Under the pieces are notes generated by a model. That model did not search any database. It was not told the origin of the DNA and saw only the letters and a program-made list of their open reading frames with translations. 64,000 bases of DNA, taken from contig NZ_CP025118.1 of the NCBI RefSeq assembly GCF_002831665.1, positions 2,108,001 through 2,172,000 of the forward strand, written 5' to 3'. This DNA is from Lacinutrix sp. Bg11-31. Its GTDB lineage: Bacteria; Bacteroidota; Bacteroidia; Flavobacteriales; Flavobacteriaceae. The position numbers and the translations under genes were made by a program. Positions within the stretch are counted from its first letter, which is position 1. Each line of letters begins with the position of its first letter. Positions 26,534 to 36,397 of this stretch are shown in pieces.

Positions 26534-27334
26534 ATGAGTAATAATTCAGAATATTTTAGCGCCAATAAAGCGACCTGGAATGACAAAGTAAAAGTACATG
26601 CCAAAAGCGATATGTACGCAATGGAAGCTTTTAAAAAGGGAAAAACGTCCTTAATGCAATACGAACTTGATGCTTTAGGAGATGTTAACGGAAAATCTTT
26701 GTTGCATTTACAATGTCATTTTGGTCAAGATACTTTAAGTTGGACCAGATTAGGAGCAAAATGTACAGGAATAGATTTGAGTGATGAAGGCATAAAATTA
26801 GCGCAGCAACTTAATAAAGAACTTGATTTAGATGCTGATTTTGTTTGTTGTAATGTACTTGATACAGCAAAGTACGTTAAAGATACTTTCGATATTGTTT
26901 TTGCTAGTTACGGTGTTATTGGTTGGTTGCCAGATTTAAAGCCTTGGGGAAAAATGATTGCAAAAAAACTTAAAAAAGGAGGTGTGTTTTACATGGCAGA
27001 ATTTCATCCTATTGTTTGGATGTTCGATTATTTAGAAGGTAAACCAATTATGAAATATGGCTATATGCAAGATGAAGTAATCTATGAGGAGTATGAAGGT
27101 ACTTATGCAAACGAAAACTCAAAAATGATGAGTAAAGAATATGGCTGGAATCATGGTTTAAGCGAAGTAATAAACGCTTTAACCGGAGCTGGTCTGAAAA
27201 TTGAATATTTAAATGAGCATAACGAAAGTCCTTATAACGTATTGCCCGAATTAGTCGAAACCAAATCGGGTAATTATGTTACAAAGGATAAATTATATCC
27301 TCTTATTTTTGAAATTAAAGCGAATAAATTTTAG
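26534..27334 (+). CDS. class I SAM-dependent methyltransferase
   Basis: A 266-residue methyltransferase starting at MSNNSEYFSANKATWN. An in-frame ATG 24 bases upstream is possible but adds non-family residues. The SAM site is SLLHLQCHFGQDTLSWTRLGAKCTGIDLSDEGI, and the acidic and motif IV parts are FVCCNVLD and FDIVFASYGVIGWLPDLKPW. The substrate is unknown. Similar proteins in flavobacteria are stand-alone. It diverges from the kynurenine cluster and converges on the next gene, overlapping its end by 4 bases (27331-27334). Confidence 0.8.
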   Translation: MSNNSEYFSANKATWNDKVKVHAKSDMYAMEAFKKGKTSLMQYELDALGDVNGKSLLHLQCHFGQDTLSWTRLGAKCTGIDLSDEGIKLAQQLNKELDLDADFVCCNVLDTAKYVKDTFDIVFASYGVIGWLPDLKPWGKMIAKKLKKGGVFYMAEFHPIVWMFDYLEGKPIMKYGYMQDEVIYEEYEGTYANENSKMMSKEYGWNHGLSEVINALTGAGLKIEYLNEHNESPYNVLPELVETKSGNYVTKDKLYPLIFEIKANKF

Positions 27335-29217
27335 TTTTTAACAACTAGTTTTGAGCTCACTAATTGACCTTCTATAAAGAACGATAGCATATATGAGCCT
27401 GAAGCTAAATCTGACAAATCTAATGTCGCTTGTCTTGCGTTAGTATTTACAGAATCCATTTCCTGACCTAATAAATTAAACACTTTTACTTTAGAAATTT
27501 CTCTATTGGCTTGGTATTGTATTGTGTTCGTTGTTGGATTTGGAAATAATTTAAAATCTTCTATATAAAAGTCGACTATATTTAAAGTACTACTCGTGAT
27601 TTCCAAAGTTTGTGATGACTTGTAATATCTATTTGGCGCACTTGCCGCAGAACTTGGTCCTACAGAATAAACTACTGCATAGTTACCAGGTGTAGACGCC
27701 ATTAAATCTATAGTTCCTGTTGCTGTATCTATAGACAACCCTACTGGTGAACTAGTATATAATCCTCCAGACACTCCTGTAGTTAAAGCAGGTGTTGGAT
27801 TTGAATCTACAATATTATTATAAGTTGTATTACTATAAGCAAAACCAGTAAAATCGTTATAATGTGTATCAATAAACTCAAGAACTACATTTGCATAATC
27901 AATGCCAAACGGCTCCAAAGTACTTCCTACATCTCGAACGCGACGGTTTACCTCAGTCATTATTCCGTCTACAGTTCCACCACCACCAAGTCCATCATTT
28001 GCTCCTGCACCTGAACCATGTCTTTCGTTATTATAATAGAATCCAGAAAAATAATTGGTATTGTTTGGTCGTCTATCATTACAACTCGCTCCTCCATTAT
28101 TAAAATTGCTAGGTGTTGCTCTATAGCCATTTGTCCCATTTCTACCACAACCTGGATAATTTTGACTAGCATAGTAAGTCCCTGGCGCATTATGAAATAG
28201 CGCTCCCAAACTACTAACTCCTGTAACGATATCCTCTTGTGTTAAGTTGCCAATATTATCGTTAACTAAACTGGTAATTGTTGATTCAATTACAGTATTT
28301 AAGTATCCAGATGTTGTATTATTAATATCAGTTCTAGAAATAGCATAACCAATTTCTATTCTTGGTTCGTCATGGCTTTTACCATGTAAATCGATGTATA
28401 GTCCTTTTCCCCAATTAGCTTCAACAGAAGCACTAGCTTCATCAATAAAACTATGCCAAGCATTCCAATAATATAATGGATTGTTTGTTCCGGCAGCTAG
28501 GTTATTGCAAGTTGCTTCATTTTGCTCTCTATTAGGATCTAATTTTATTCTATTTAGATTGTTAATTATAACATGAGCATAACCACCAGTTTGTGCAAAA
28601 ATTTCGTCTTGTACAGCTCTAATTAATATTACTGTATTATCATCTGGTTCTACAGTACCACAACTTCTGTTAGGTAATGAGCCAGAAGTAATTGTTCCTC
28701 CATGAGGTGCAGATATAATAATTGGTAGATTTCCTTTTATGTATTCTATATAATTATTACCGCTTTCGTCAAACACTGAGTCTCCTGGTTGAGGAAGTAT
28801 TGGGTTTACGACAGCAAAATATATAGTTTGAGTTATTTCTGAACTGGATGCGCTTGTATCAAAATTTCCATCAAATACTAATGCGCTTACACCATCTGAA
28901 GTTATATTTAAAGTTCCACTTCCATTCCATCCATCTCCATAAGTATCGTAAACAATCACATAATACCCAGTAGTTGTTGATGCATCAATAGAATAACTTA
29001 CAGGTATAGTGCTTTCATTATATGGGTTTGCAGCAGCTCCACTTCCATCATAACCATTGTCTATTGTTTGCAATAACGTGTTGTCTGGACTGTATAGTTC
29101 TACCTTATTTTCTGTTGACCATTGTGGCCAATCTACAGTAAGAATTAAGTCTGCATTCTGTGCAAATGCTATAGTATTAAAAGCTGAAACTATAGTTAAT
29201 AGTAATATTTTTTTCAT
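27331..29217 (-). CDS. T9SS-secreted N-formylglutamate amidohydrolase-like protein
   Basis: A 628-residue secreted protein (signal MKKILLLTIVSAFNTIAFAQ). Residues about 20-150 form a beta domain with YYVIVYDTYGDGWNG, a DYGDGWxG-type module often found in extracellular proteins. Residues about 150-470 carry PIIISAPHGG, NRIKLDPNREQ and YIDLHGKSHDEPRIEIGYA, the metal-site pattern of the N-formylglutamate amidohydrolase (HutG/AGZA-like) fold. A beta domain and then a type A T9SS sorting domain (FKLFPNPTTN ... GSYMLSFFIEGQLVSSKLVVKN) close the protein. The substrate is unknown; a cell-surface deformylase or amidase is an inference. Confidence 0.75.
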   Translation of the reverse strand: MKKILLLTIVSAFNTIAFAQNADLILTVDWPQWSTENKVELYSPDNTLLQTIDNGYDGSGAAANPYNESTIPVSYSIDASTTTGYYVIVYDTYGDGWNGSGTLNITSDGVSALVFDGNFDTSASSSEITQTIYFAVVNPILPQPGDSVFDESGNNYIEYIKGNLPIIISAPHGGTITSGSLPNRSCGTVEPDDNTVILIRAVQDEIFAQTGGYAHVIINNLNRIKLDPNREQNEATCNNLAAGTNNPLYYWNAWHSFIDEASASVEANWGKGLYIDLHGKSHDEPRIEIGYAISRTDINNTTSGYLNTVIESTITSLVNDNIGNLTQEDIVTGVSSLGALFHNAPGTYYASQNYPGCGRNGTNGYRATPSNFNNGGASCNDRRPNNTNYFSGFYYNNERHGSGAGANDGLGGGGTVDGIMTEVNRRVRDVGSTLEPFGIDYANVVLEFIDTHYNDFTGFAYSNTTYNNIVDSNPTPALTTGVSGGLYTSSPVGLSIDTATGTIDLMASTPGNYAVVYSVGPSSAASAPNRYYKSSQTLEITSSTLNIVDFYIEDFKLFPNPTTNTIQYQANREISKVKVFNLLGQEMDSVNTNARQATLDLSDLASGSYMLSFFIEGQLVSSKLVVKN

Positions 29218-29344
29218 TTTAATCTGGGTTTAAACAAGTAGTAAAACAAAAATACTTTTACTAAAAACAAAACGATCATTTGTTCAATTCCAGATTACTC
29301 TTCTCGACAAAACAACTTATTTAACCGATGAAACACAAAAAATA

Positions 29345-30010
29345 TTAATGCTTATCTTTTAAAACCTCAGGCATTTTAGCTTGAAAACGCTTCAATCTGG
29401 GAATAGAAACATTTTGTATGTAAGAATTATTTGGGTGACGCTTTTCGTAATTTTGATGATAATCCTCACCAATCCAAAATTTCTGAAAAGGATATACTTC
29501 TGCTGCAATTATAGCATTTAAAGTTTTAGCTAATGTTGCTTTTTTAGTTTCAATAATTTGTTTCTGCTCTTCGTTTTGATAGAAAATAATAGAACGATAT
29601 TGCGAGCCTCTATCTCCACCTTGACCATTAACTTGTGTTGGGTTTTGTGAAGCAAAATACACATCTACTAAGGTTTCGAAACTTACAATTTTAGGGCTGT
29701 AAATTATTTCCACAGCTTCTGCATGACCTGTTCTACCAGTGTTACTCGCTTGGTATGTTGGGTTTTTAGTGTGTCCACCTGCATAACCACTAATAGATTC
29801 TTCTACACCTTTAACACTTTCGTAAACTGCTTCTACACACCAAAAACAACCGCTTGCAAAATAAGCTTTAGCCATTGCGTTTTCTAAAGGGACTTTTATG
29901 GGTTTAGCTATTTTTACAGATTGCTTATTTGTTTTGCTTTCTTTGTTTTGAGCAGTGTTTTCACAACTAAACACTAAACTTATTATAACTAACAGTATTA
30001 TCTTTTTCAT
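29345..30010 (-). CDS. msrA: peptide-methionine (S)-S-oxide reductase MsrA, lipoprotein form
   Basis: A 221-residue MsrA with the active site GCFWCVEAVYE near residue 55 and the family segments SGYAGGHTKNPTY, GHAEAVEIIY, NQGGDRGSQYRSIIF (as QGGDRGSQYRS) and GEDYHQNYEKRHP. The N-terminus is a lipoprotein signal (IISLVFSC, Cys16), so it would repair oxidised methionines in periplasmic or outer-membrane proteins rather than in the cytoplasm. It stands alone; no msrB is nearby. Confidence 0.92.
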   Translation of the reverse strand: MKKIILLVIISLVFSCENTAQNKESKTNKQSVKIAKPIKVPLENAMAKAYFASGCFWCVEAVYESVKGVEESISGYAGGHTKNPTYQASNTGRTGHAEAVEIIYSPKIVSFETLVDVYFASQNPTQVNGQGGDRGSQYRSIIFYQNEEQKQIIETKKATLAKTLNAIIAAEVYPFQKFWIGEDYHQNYEKRHPNNSYIQNVSIPRLKRFQAKMPEVLKDKH

Positions 30011-30127
30011 AAGCTATTTTAATAAAAATGTTCTAAAATTAGTCGAAAAAACCTCATAGGTATTACAGAGAGTTATTTAAAATTTTGTTAAATAATGGCG
30101 TTACTCAATTGGATATAAAGCAAAAAA

Positions 30128-30149
30128 AGCCTTCATTTTCATGAAGGCT
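30128..30149 (-). terminator. rho-independent terminator
   Basis: AGCCTTCAT (30128-30136) pairs with ATGAAGGCT (30141-30149) around a 4-base loop. A T tract on the minus strand ends the nif3-coiled-coil transcript. Confidence 0.8.
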
Positions 30150-30172
30150 TTTTAATATAATTTAAGATGGGA

Positions 30173-30952
30173 TTATAGTTTTTTAAACATTTTCTCCATT
30201 TTTGCTTTTTGTTCATCAGCTAAAACTTCGTCAACCAAAATACGTCCAGAATGCTCATCTGTAATAATTTTTTTACGAGCAGCGATTTCCATTTGTACTT
30301 GTGGCGGAATAGTAAAGTAAGAACCACCAGCTGCACCTCTTTCTATTGGCACAACAGCTAAACCGTTCTTTACATTAGTACGAATACGATGATACGCTTT
30401 TACTAAACGCTCTTCAATTTTCTTTTTGTAATCTTCAGATTTTTTAATTAGCGCTTCTTCTTCTTTTTCAGTTTCAGATAAAATAGCGTCTAACTCACTT
30501 TTCTTATGCTTAAGGTGTGTTTCACGTTCCTTTGCATGTGCTTTAGTTTTGTCAACAACTTCTTTTTTCTGATCAATTTGCGCCTTAAACTCTCTAATGT
30601 GTTTTTCAGCAAGCTCAATTTCTAGTTCTTGATACTCTACTTCTTTAGTTATCGAGTTAAATTCTCTGTTATTTCTAACATTTTTTTGTTGCTCGCTATA
30701 CTTTTTTATTAAAGTTTTAGCTTCCTCAATTAGGTTCTTTTTATCACTAATTTGAGAATCTGTAGATGCTAAATTGTCTTCAAGTTTAGCTAATCTTGTT
30801 TTTAACCCAGTAACTTCATCTTCTAAATCGCTAACTTCAAGAGGTAGTTCTCCACGAACATTTCTTATTTCGTCGATTCTAGAATCGATTAGTTGTAAAT
30901 CGTATAAAGCTCTTAAACGTTGTTCTACACTTATTTCTTTACTCTTTGCCAT
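30173..30952 (-). CDS. coiled-coil protein of the CT398/zinc-ribbon family
   Basis: A 259-residue protein. Residues about 10-190 are a long antiparallel coiled coil (LRALYDLQLIDSRIDEIRNVRGELPLEVSDLEDEV at the start). The end would normally be a four-Cys zinc ribbon, but the equivalent GGSYFTIPPQVQMEIAARKKIITDEHSGRILVDE has no Cys at all. The fold may be kept without the metal. The function is unknown. It starts 3 bases after the Nif3 gene stops, and this nif3 pairing is a common bacterial arrangement. Confidence 0.82.
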   Translation of the reverse strand: MAKSKEISVEQRLRALYDLQLIDSRIDEIRNVRGELPLEVSDLEDEVTGLKTRLAKLEDNLASTDSQISDKKNLIEEAKTLIKKYSEQQKNVRNNREFNSITKEVEYQELEIELAEKHIREFKAQIDQKKEVVDKTKAHAKERETHLKHKKSELDAILSETEKEEEALIKKSEDYKKKIEERLVKAYHRIRTNVKNGLAVVPIERGAAGGSYFTIPPQVQMEIAARKKIITDEHSGRILVDEVLADEQKAKMEKMFKKL

Positions 30953-30955
30953 ATT

Positions 30956-32050
30956 TTAAAAATACTTAACAGGATTGGTGTTTGTCGTCGATAAAACGAT
31001 TGCAAAATTACTAATTTTTTTTGTAAGATGCGCTACTAAACCGTTTTTTGTGTATTGCTCACTTTCATAATGCCCAATGTCTGCTAAAACAATAGTATTT
31101 TCTGCAGAAAAGAAGTCGTGATATTTTAGATCGGAAGTAACATAAACATCGGCCTTTAGTGACTTTGCTGCTTCAATTGCAAAACTACCAGAGCCACCTA
31201 AGACTGCAACACTTTGAATGGGTTTATTTCTAAATTCTGAATGACGAATACTTCCTGTTTTCATTTTATCTTTTAAAAAGGTGAAAAAATCAGTTTCGGA
31301 CATTGGTTTTGTTAAATTCCCAACCATTCCCATTCCAATATTCTGATTTTTATTCTCTAAGGTTGTAATTTCGTAAGCTACTTCTTCGTAAGAATGATTT
31401 TTAAATAATGTGTCTAGAACTTTTGTTTCTAAATGTTTGGTAAAGGTGACACTAATCTGGGTTTCCTCTTCATAATGAGTCTTTCCTTTATTTCCTTTTG
31501 TTGGATTAGAGTTTTGGTTGCCTTTATAAGTACCTACGCCTTCAATATTAAAACTACAGTTGCTATAATTACCAATATTTCCTGCTCCAATATTAAAAAC
31601 GGCTTGTCTTAAGTTTTCAGCTTCAACTTTTGGAACATAAGTGGTTAGTTTTTTTATAGTTTCAGCTTTTGGAATTAATATTTTTCGATTTAAAAGTCCT
31701 AGTTGGTCACAAATCATGTCGTTTACACCATTTATATGATTGTCTAATGCTGTATGAATGGCATAAATAGCAATGTCGTTTTTTATCGCTTTTTGTACAG
31801 TGCGCTCTACATACGTTTTACCTGTAAGCTTTTTTAAGCCTTTGAAAATTATAGGATGAAAACTTACAATAAGGTTGCAATTATTCTCGATAGCCTCATC
31901 TATAACAGCTTCGAGAGTGTCTAAGGTTACTAAAACTCCGATAAGTTTAGTGTTTTTATCTCCTACAAGCAAGCCTACATTATCGAAATCTTCGGCATAA
32001 GCCAAAGGTGCAAAATCTTCTAAATGATTAATAACATCTTGAATTATCAT
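30956..32050 (-). CDS. Nif3-like dinuclear metal centre protein
   Basis: A 364-residue member of the Nif3/YbgI/DUF34 family. It shows DFAPLAYAEDFDNVGLLVGD, the metal ligands in IVSFHPIIFKG and AIHTALDN, and the C-terminal DIGHYESEQYT. The middle insert (residues about 130-245, with NIGAGNIGNYSNCSF and GTYKG) matches the PII-like domain of the long bacterial form. The protein forms hexameric toroids. A cofactor or nucleic-acid role is debated and not resolved here. It forms an operon with the coiled-coil gene. Confidence 0.9.
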   Translation of the reverse strand: MIIQDVINHLEDFAPLAYAEDFDNVGLLVGDKNTKLIGVLVTLDTLEAVIDEAIENNCNLIVSFHPIIFKGLKKLTGKTYVERTVQKAIKNDIAIYAIHTALDNHINGVNDMICDQLGLLNRKILIPKAETIKKLTTYVPKVEAENLRQAVFNIGAGNIGNYSNCSFNIEGVGTYKGNQNSNPTKGNKGKTHYEEETQISVTFTKHLETKVLDTLFKNHSYEEVAYEITTLENKNQNIGMGMVGNLTKPMSETDFFTFLKDKMKTGSIRHSEFRNKPIQSVAVLGGSGSFAIEAAKSLKADVYVTSDLKYHDFFSAENTIVLADIGHYESEQYTKNGLVAHLTKKISNFAIVLSTTNTNPVKYF

Positions 32051-32129
32051 ATATTTTCAGGAATTGGTTAATTGAATTTCAGTTTAACAAATATAAAATT
32101 TTTACTTTCGTTAAGCTTAAACCTTATTA

Positions 32130-33134
32130 ATGAAATTTATTAGAGTCTTATTATTCCCTATTGTTCCCTTTTACTACGTTATTACTTGGTTACGTAATAA
32201 GTTATACGATTTAGGTATAAAGACTTCCAAATCTTACGATTTCCCAGTTATTTGCGTTGGAAATTTAAGCGCTGGAGGTACAGGAAAGACTCCAATGGTA
32301 GAGTCTTTAATACGGTTATTAAAAGACCACTATAGCTTGGCTACTTTAAGCAGAGGTTATGGCAGAAAAACCAAAGGTTTCATGTTAGCTTCCCAAGAAT
32401 CTTCGGCTAAAACATTAGGGGATGAACCTTTTCAGTTTTATACTAAATTTAAAGAATGCATTCAGGTTTCGGTAGATGAAGACAGACAAAACGGTATTTA
32501 TAATCTTAGAGGCCTTAATAAACAGCCCAATTTAATTGTTTTGGATGATGCTTTTCAGCATAGAAAAGTAAAAGCAAAACTTAATATTTTATTGACTACT
32601 TATTCTAATTTATACTACAAGGATATTGTTTTACCAACAGGTAATTTACGTGAGCCAAGACAAGGTGCAAAACGTGCGCAAATTATTGTAGTTACCAAAT
32701 GTCCAAGTGATTTATCTAAAGAAGAAAAAAATAATATTGAGTCTAAATTGAAGCCTAAAACACATCAAAGTGTTTTTTTTAGCAGCATTACTTATGCTAA
32801 TGAAGTTATTGGATTAAATAACACTATTGCTTTAAAAGATTTAAAAGATTTTACGCTTGTTACCGGAATTGCTACTGCAAAGCCTTTGGTTGATTTTTTA
32901 AGAAATGAAGGATTAAGTTTTAATCATTTAGAATATAGCGATCATCACGATTTTTCTAAAAAAGAGATTGAAACATTATCTAAAAACGATTTAATTATTA
33001 CTACTGAAAAAGATTACGTAAGATTAATTACAGAGGATAATTTAAGTAGTAAACTCTATTATTTACCAATAGAAATAGTAATAGATAATCAAAACATTTT
33101 CAATGAATTAGTAAAAACTAAAATTGAAGATTAA
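32130..33134 (+). CDS. lpxK: tetraacyldisaccharide 4'-kinase
   Basis: A 334-residue inner-membrane-associated kinase of lipid A synthesis. The hydrophobic N-terminus (LLFPIVPFYYVITWL) is followed by the P-loop GNLSAGGTGKTPMVE. LSRGYGRKTKGF, the Walker-B-like VLDDAFQHRKV, and the closing TTEKDYVRL are all LpxK marks. It phosphorylates the 4' position of the disaccharide precursor. It is convergent with the histidine kinase gene and the two overlap by 4 bases. TACTTTCG at 32103-32110 may be its -7 box. Confidence 0.93.
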   Translation: MKFIRVLLFPIVPFYYVITWLRNKLYDLGIKTSKSYDFPVICVGNLSAGGTGKTPMVESLIRLLKDHYSLATLSRGYGRKTKGFMLASQESSAKTLGDEPFQFYTKFKECIQVSVDEDRQNGIYNLRGLNKQPNLIVLDDAFQHRKVKAKLNILLTTYSNLYYKDIVLPTGNLREPRQGAKRAQIIVVTKCPSDLSKEEKNNIESKLKPKTHQSVFFSSITYANEVIGLNNTIALKDLKDFTLVTGIATAKPLVDFLRNEGLSFNHLEYSDHHDFSKKEIETLSKNDLIITTEKDYVRLITEDNLSSKLYYLPIEIVIDNQNIFNELVKTKIED

Positions 33135-35350
33135 GCGTTTTCTTTAAGTATTAAAGCATCAAACAGTTTCTTTTCGAAATCTTCTTGTTTAAACGGTTTA
33201 CTAATAATATCTGTAAAACCAGCCTCTTCAAATTCCACCATTTTATCTTCGATAGTTACAGCTGTAAGTGCAAAAATAGTTAGATTTTCATTAAAGGCTC
33301 TAATGATTTTAGTAGCTTCGATACCACTAATTCCTGGCATATGAATATCCATTAACACAACATCATATTTGTTGGCTTTTACTTTTTCTACTGCATCTTC
33401 TCCATTTTCTACAACCTCACAATTAAGCTTCATTTTGTTTAAGATCTTCTTGGTAATCATTTGGTTAATTTTATTATCTTCAACCACAAGAATCTTAATA
33501 TCGCTTAGCTCCACATCACTTATGCCTTTAAAGTAACTTATTTGTTCTTTTTCTATAGCTTCTTCTGCAAATTCAAGAGGTAATTCGAAGAAAAAAGAAG
33601 AACCTTGCCCAAGCTCACTTTTAAGATATATTTTACCTTTTAATATGTCTATTAAGCCTTTTACAATAGAAAGCCCTAAACCAGTTCCTCCATATTTTCT
33701 GTTTATTTGAATTGAGCCTTGAGAAAAACTCTCGAACATGTGCTCTTGCTTTTCTTTACTAATTCCAATACCATTATCCTGAACTTCAAAACGAACATTA
33801 TAGAGTCCTTTGTTTTCGTTAATTTTCACAGCACGAACCCAAATATCTCCATCTTTAGTAAATTTAATAGAGTTACCAATAAGGTTAATTAATATTTGAG
33901 AAATTTTAAGTTGATCTGCATTGTAATTATTAGGTAAACTGTCATCAAACTCGAAATGCATTTTAATATTGTTTCCAACGGCAGAATTATTTAAGGCAGA
34001 AATAACATTGGCTATTTTCTTTTTTAAATTAAAAACTTCGTTTTCAACTTCAACTTTATTGGCTTCAATTTTATTAATTTGAAGGATGTCGTTAATAAAA
34101 GTTAAAAGGTAATCTCCAGAAAATTTTAATGACTTTAAGTGTTGTATTTGCTCAGGTTTTGGATCTTCGTCTAAAAGCATATTTGTTAATCCTGTAACAG
34201 CATATAGAGGTGTCCGTAATTCGTGGGTTACTGTAGATAAAAAGTTGGCTTTTGTTTTAGAGGCTAATTCAGCTTTCTCTTTACTAACTATTAATTCGCT
34301 ATTTTTTTTATGTAAAACGTTGTTAGATTTTAGTCTAATATTATTGTTTTTGTACAACGATAAAGTCAGTAGAGAAAGGATAGTAATAAGTGCAATACTT
34401 AAAATTGTAATTAATTGAGTAAATGTACTTGTACCAGCCTCTTCTTTTAAATCTACCTTGCTATCTTTCTGATACTCGATTCCATTTGCAACTATAAATT
34501 CGCTTCTCCTTTCTGGAGAAACCAAAACTCTTTTTGCATTAATTAATGAGTCGGATAATTTTAAATGCGATTTCAAATATTTATTTGCAAGTTTGTAGCC
34601 TCCATCTGCTTCATGTAACATACTTAATGTTAAATATCCTGTACTTAGAACATCAAACATTTTATTTTCCTTTGCAATAGTGAAACCTTCGTTGGCATTT
34701 TTTAGAGCCAAACCTAAGCTTCCGTTTTTTGCTTGTGCTTCACCTAAATGTATTAAACTACTACTTAATAATTTATTTAATTTTAAGCGTCGAGATAATG
34801 AAATAGCATTATTAAAGGTGTTTTCGGCATTTTTAAAATCTTCTAAAGCTAAATAGGCTTGTCCTTTTTTTAAAATAGCTTCTGTTTCGTATTGCTGTAG
34901 GTCTTCTTGGTTAAATAGTGTTTCAGCAGATTTATAATAATCCAAAGCTTTTTCGTGCTTAGCTGTTATCATATAAACATCTCCAAGCGTTTTATAGGTC
35001 TCTGCAATATTAATATTATCTTTTGCTAAACGCTGTAACTCCATTGCTTTAATAAGCGTGGCAGTCGCTTGATTATACTCTTCTAGTAGATATTGAATTT
35101 TCCCTAGTTTAGAATACACTAATCCTAAACTCTTTTTATCATTAAGAGTTTTAACGTTTTCTAAAGCGTTTTCCAAATTGCCTTTAGCTTGAAAATAATG
35201 AGAATTTTCAATGCTTTCTTGAGCAAAAGAAAGATCTACATTTACTTTTGCTTGAAGCGCATCAAGTTCCTTTGATGTAAGCTCTTGCGCGTTTGCAAGT
35301 ACTCCAAAAAACAAAAATATTATATAAAGTATATTGCGAAATTGTGACAT
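33131..35350 (-). CDS. TPR-containing hybrid histidine kinase with receiver domain
   Basis: A 739-residue protein from MSQFRNILYII; this start is favoured by a TATATTTG promoter box at 35372-35379 that a longer reading would have to overlap. It has a signal peptide, a periplasmic TPR array (about 20-270) and a membrane helix (about 320-340). A cytoplasmic kinase follows: H-box FLSTVTHELRTPLYAV, N-box ILINLIGNSIKFT, G-boxes DNGIGI and GTGLGLSIVKGL. The C-terminal receiver has DDIKIL-like VVEDN and the phospho-acceptor Asp in VVLMDIHMPG. The signal and output are unknown; no regulator gene adjoins it. Confidence 0.9.
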   Translation of the reverse strand: MSQFRNILYIIFLFFGVLANAQELTSKELDALQAKVNVDLSFAQESIENSHYFQAKGNLENALENVKTLNDKKSLGLVYSKLGKIQYLLEEYNQATATLIKAMELQRLAKDNINIAETYKTLGDVYMITAKHEKALDYYKSAETLFNQEDLQQYETEAILKKGQAYLALEDFKNAENTFNNAISLSRRLKLNKLLSSSLIHLGEAQAKNGSLGLALKNANEGFTIAKENKMFDVLSTGYLTLSMLHEADGGYKLANKYLKSHLKLSDSLINAKRVLVSPERRSEFIVANGIEYQKDSKVDLKEEAGTSTFTQLITILSIALITILSLLTLSLYKNNNIRLKSNNVLHKKNSELIVSKEKAELASKTKANFLSTVTHELRTPLYAVTGLTNMLLDEDPKPEQIQHLKSLKFSGDYLLTFINDILQINKIEANKVEVENEVFNLKKKIANVISALNNSAVGNNIKMHFEFDDSLPNNYNADQLKISQILINLIGNSIKFTKDGDIWVRAVKINENKGLYNVRFEVQDNGIGISKEKQEHMFESFSQGSIQINRKYGGTGLGLSIVKGLIDILKGKIYLKSELGQGSSFFFELPLEFAEEAIEKEQISYFKGISDVELSDIKILVVEDNKINQMITKKILNKMKLNCEVVENGEDAVEKVKANKYDVVLMDIHMPGISGIEATKIIRAFNENLTIFALTAVTIEDKMVEFEEAGFTDIISKPFKQEDFEKKLFDALILKENA

Positions 35351-35371
35351 TATTGCATAATTTTTCAAAAA

Positions 35372-35379
35372 CAAATATA
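35372..35379 (-). promoter_or_regulatory. -7 element of the hybrid kinase gene
   Basis: TATATTTG on minus, an exact TAnnTTTG match, lies 21 bases before the ATG at 35350 and overlaps the TTG-initiated longer frame. This favours the shorter start. Confidence 0.5.
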
Positions 35380-35380
35380 A

Positions 35381-36397
35381 TTATTTAACCGACATAGGTG
35401 GTTTTTTTTTCGATAAATTGACAATCAAGTCAATAATACGGCTAGAGTAACCTGTTTCATTATCGTACCACCCAATAATTTTAACCATATTTCCTATAAC
35501 CGAAGTCATTTGAGAGTCGAAAATACAAGAATGCGAATTTCCAACAATATCAATAGATACAATTGGATCTTCAGTATATTCTAAAACACCTTTGTATTTG
35601 CCTTCAGAAGCTTTTTTAAAAGCCGCGTTTATAGTTTCTATTGAAGCTGTTTTTTTTACATTAAAAGTAATATCGGTTAGTGAACCATTAGCAACAGGAA
35701 CTCGAATACCACAACCACCAATAACGTTTGCCAATTCTGGAAAAATTTTGGTTAAAGCTTTTGCTGCTCCTGTTGTTGTTGGCACTATGGATTGTCCTGC
35801 TGCTCGTGCACGACGTAAATCTCTATGTGGTTGATCGTGTAAACTTTGATCTGTGGTGTAGGAGTGAATAGTTGTAATATATGCTTGATTAATACCGCAA
35901 AGTTCGTTAATAATAGCAATCATTGGTGCTGCATTATTTGTAGTACATGAGGCGTTAGAAATTATTGTTTCGGTTCCATCTAAAATGTCCTCGTTGGTTC
36001 CTAAAACAATTGTTTTTATATCATCATCAATTGGTGGAACACTTAAAATAACGCGTTTAGCACCATTTTTTAAATGAAATTCTAAATCTTTAGTCGCTTT
36101 AAATTTCCCTGTAGCTTCAATAACAAAGTCTGGATTAAAAGGTTTCCAATTTATGTTTTTAGGATGCTTTTCGTTTATAAGGGCAACTTCATTTTTATTG
36201 ACTAAAATACTATTTTCAGTATAGGAAATTTCATCTTTATTAACACCGTGAATACTATCGTATTTTAGCAAGTGACTTAAAGTTCTAGCGTCTGCTAAAT
36301 CATTAATAGCAACAACTTTTATGCTTTTGTTGTGTTGTAGCAGCCTAAAAACGCGACGTCCTATGCGACCAAAACCATTTATTGCAACCGTAATCAT
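35381..36397 (-). CDS. gap: glyceraldehyde-3-phosphate dehydrogenase, type I
   Basis: A 338-residue GAPDH. NAD site VAINGFGRIGRRVFRLL at the N-terminus, catalytic Cys in SNASCTTNNAAPMI, His in TTIHSYTTDQ, DLRRARAAGQSIVPTTTGAAKA, and WYDNETGYSSR near the end. It acts in central glycolysis or gluconeogenesis. It follows the lipoyl synthase gene with no gap (the lipA stop and gap ATG abut at 36397/36398), so the two are probably co-transcribed. Confidence 0.95.
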   Translation of the reverse strand: MITVAINGFGRIGRRVFRLLQHNKSIKVVAINDLADARTLSHLLKYDSIHGVNKDEISYTENSILVNKNEVALINEKHPKNINWKPFNPDFVIEATGKFKATKDLEFHLKNGAKRVILSVPPIDDDIKTIVLGTNEDILDGTETIISNASCTTNNAAPMIAIINELCGINQAYITTIHSYTTDQSLHDQPHRDLRRARAAGQSIVPTTTGAAKALTKIFPELANVIGGCGIRVPVANGSLTDITFNVKKTASIETINAAFKKASEGKYKGVLEYTEDPIVSIDIVGNSHSCIFDSQMTSVIGNMVKIIGWYDNETGYSSRIIDLIVNLSKKKPPMSVK

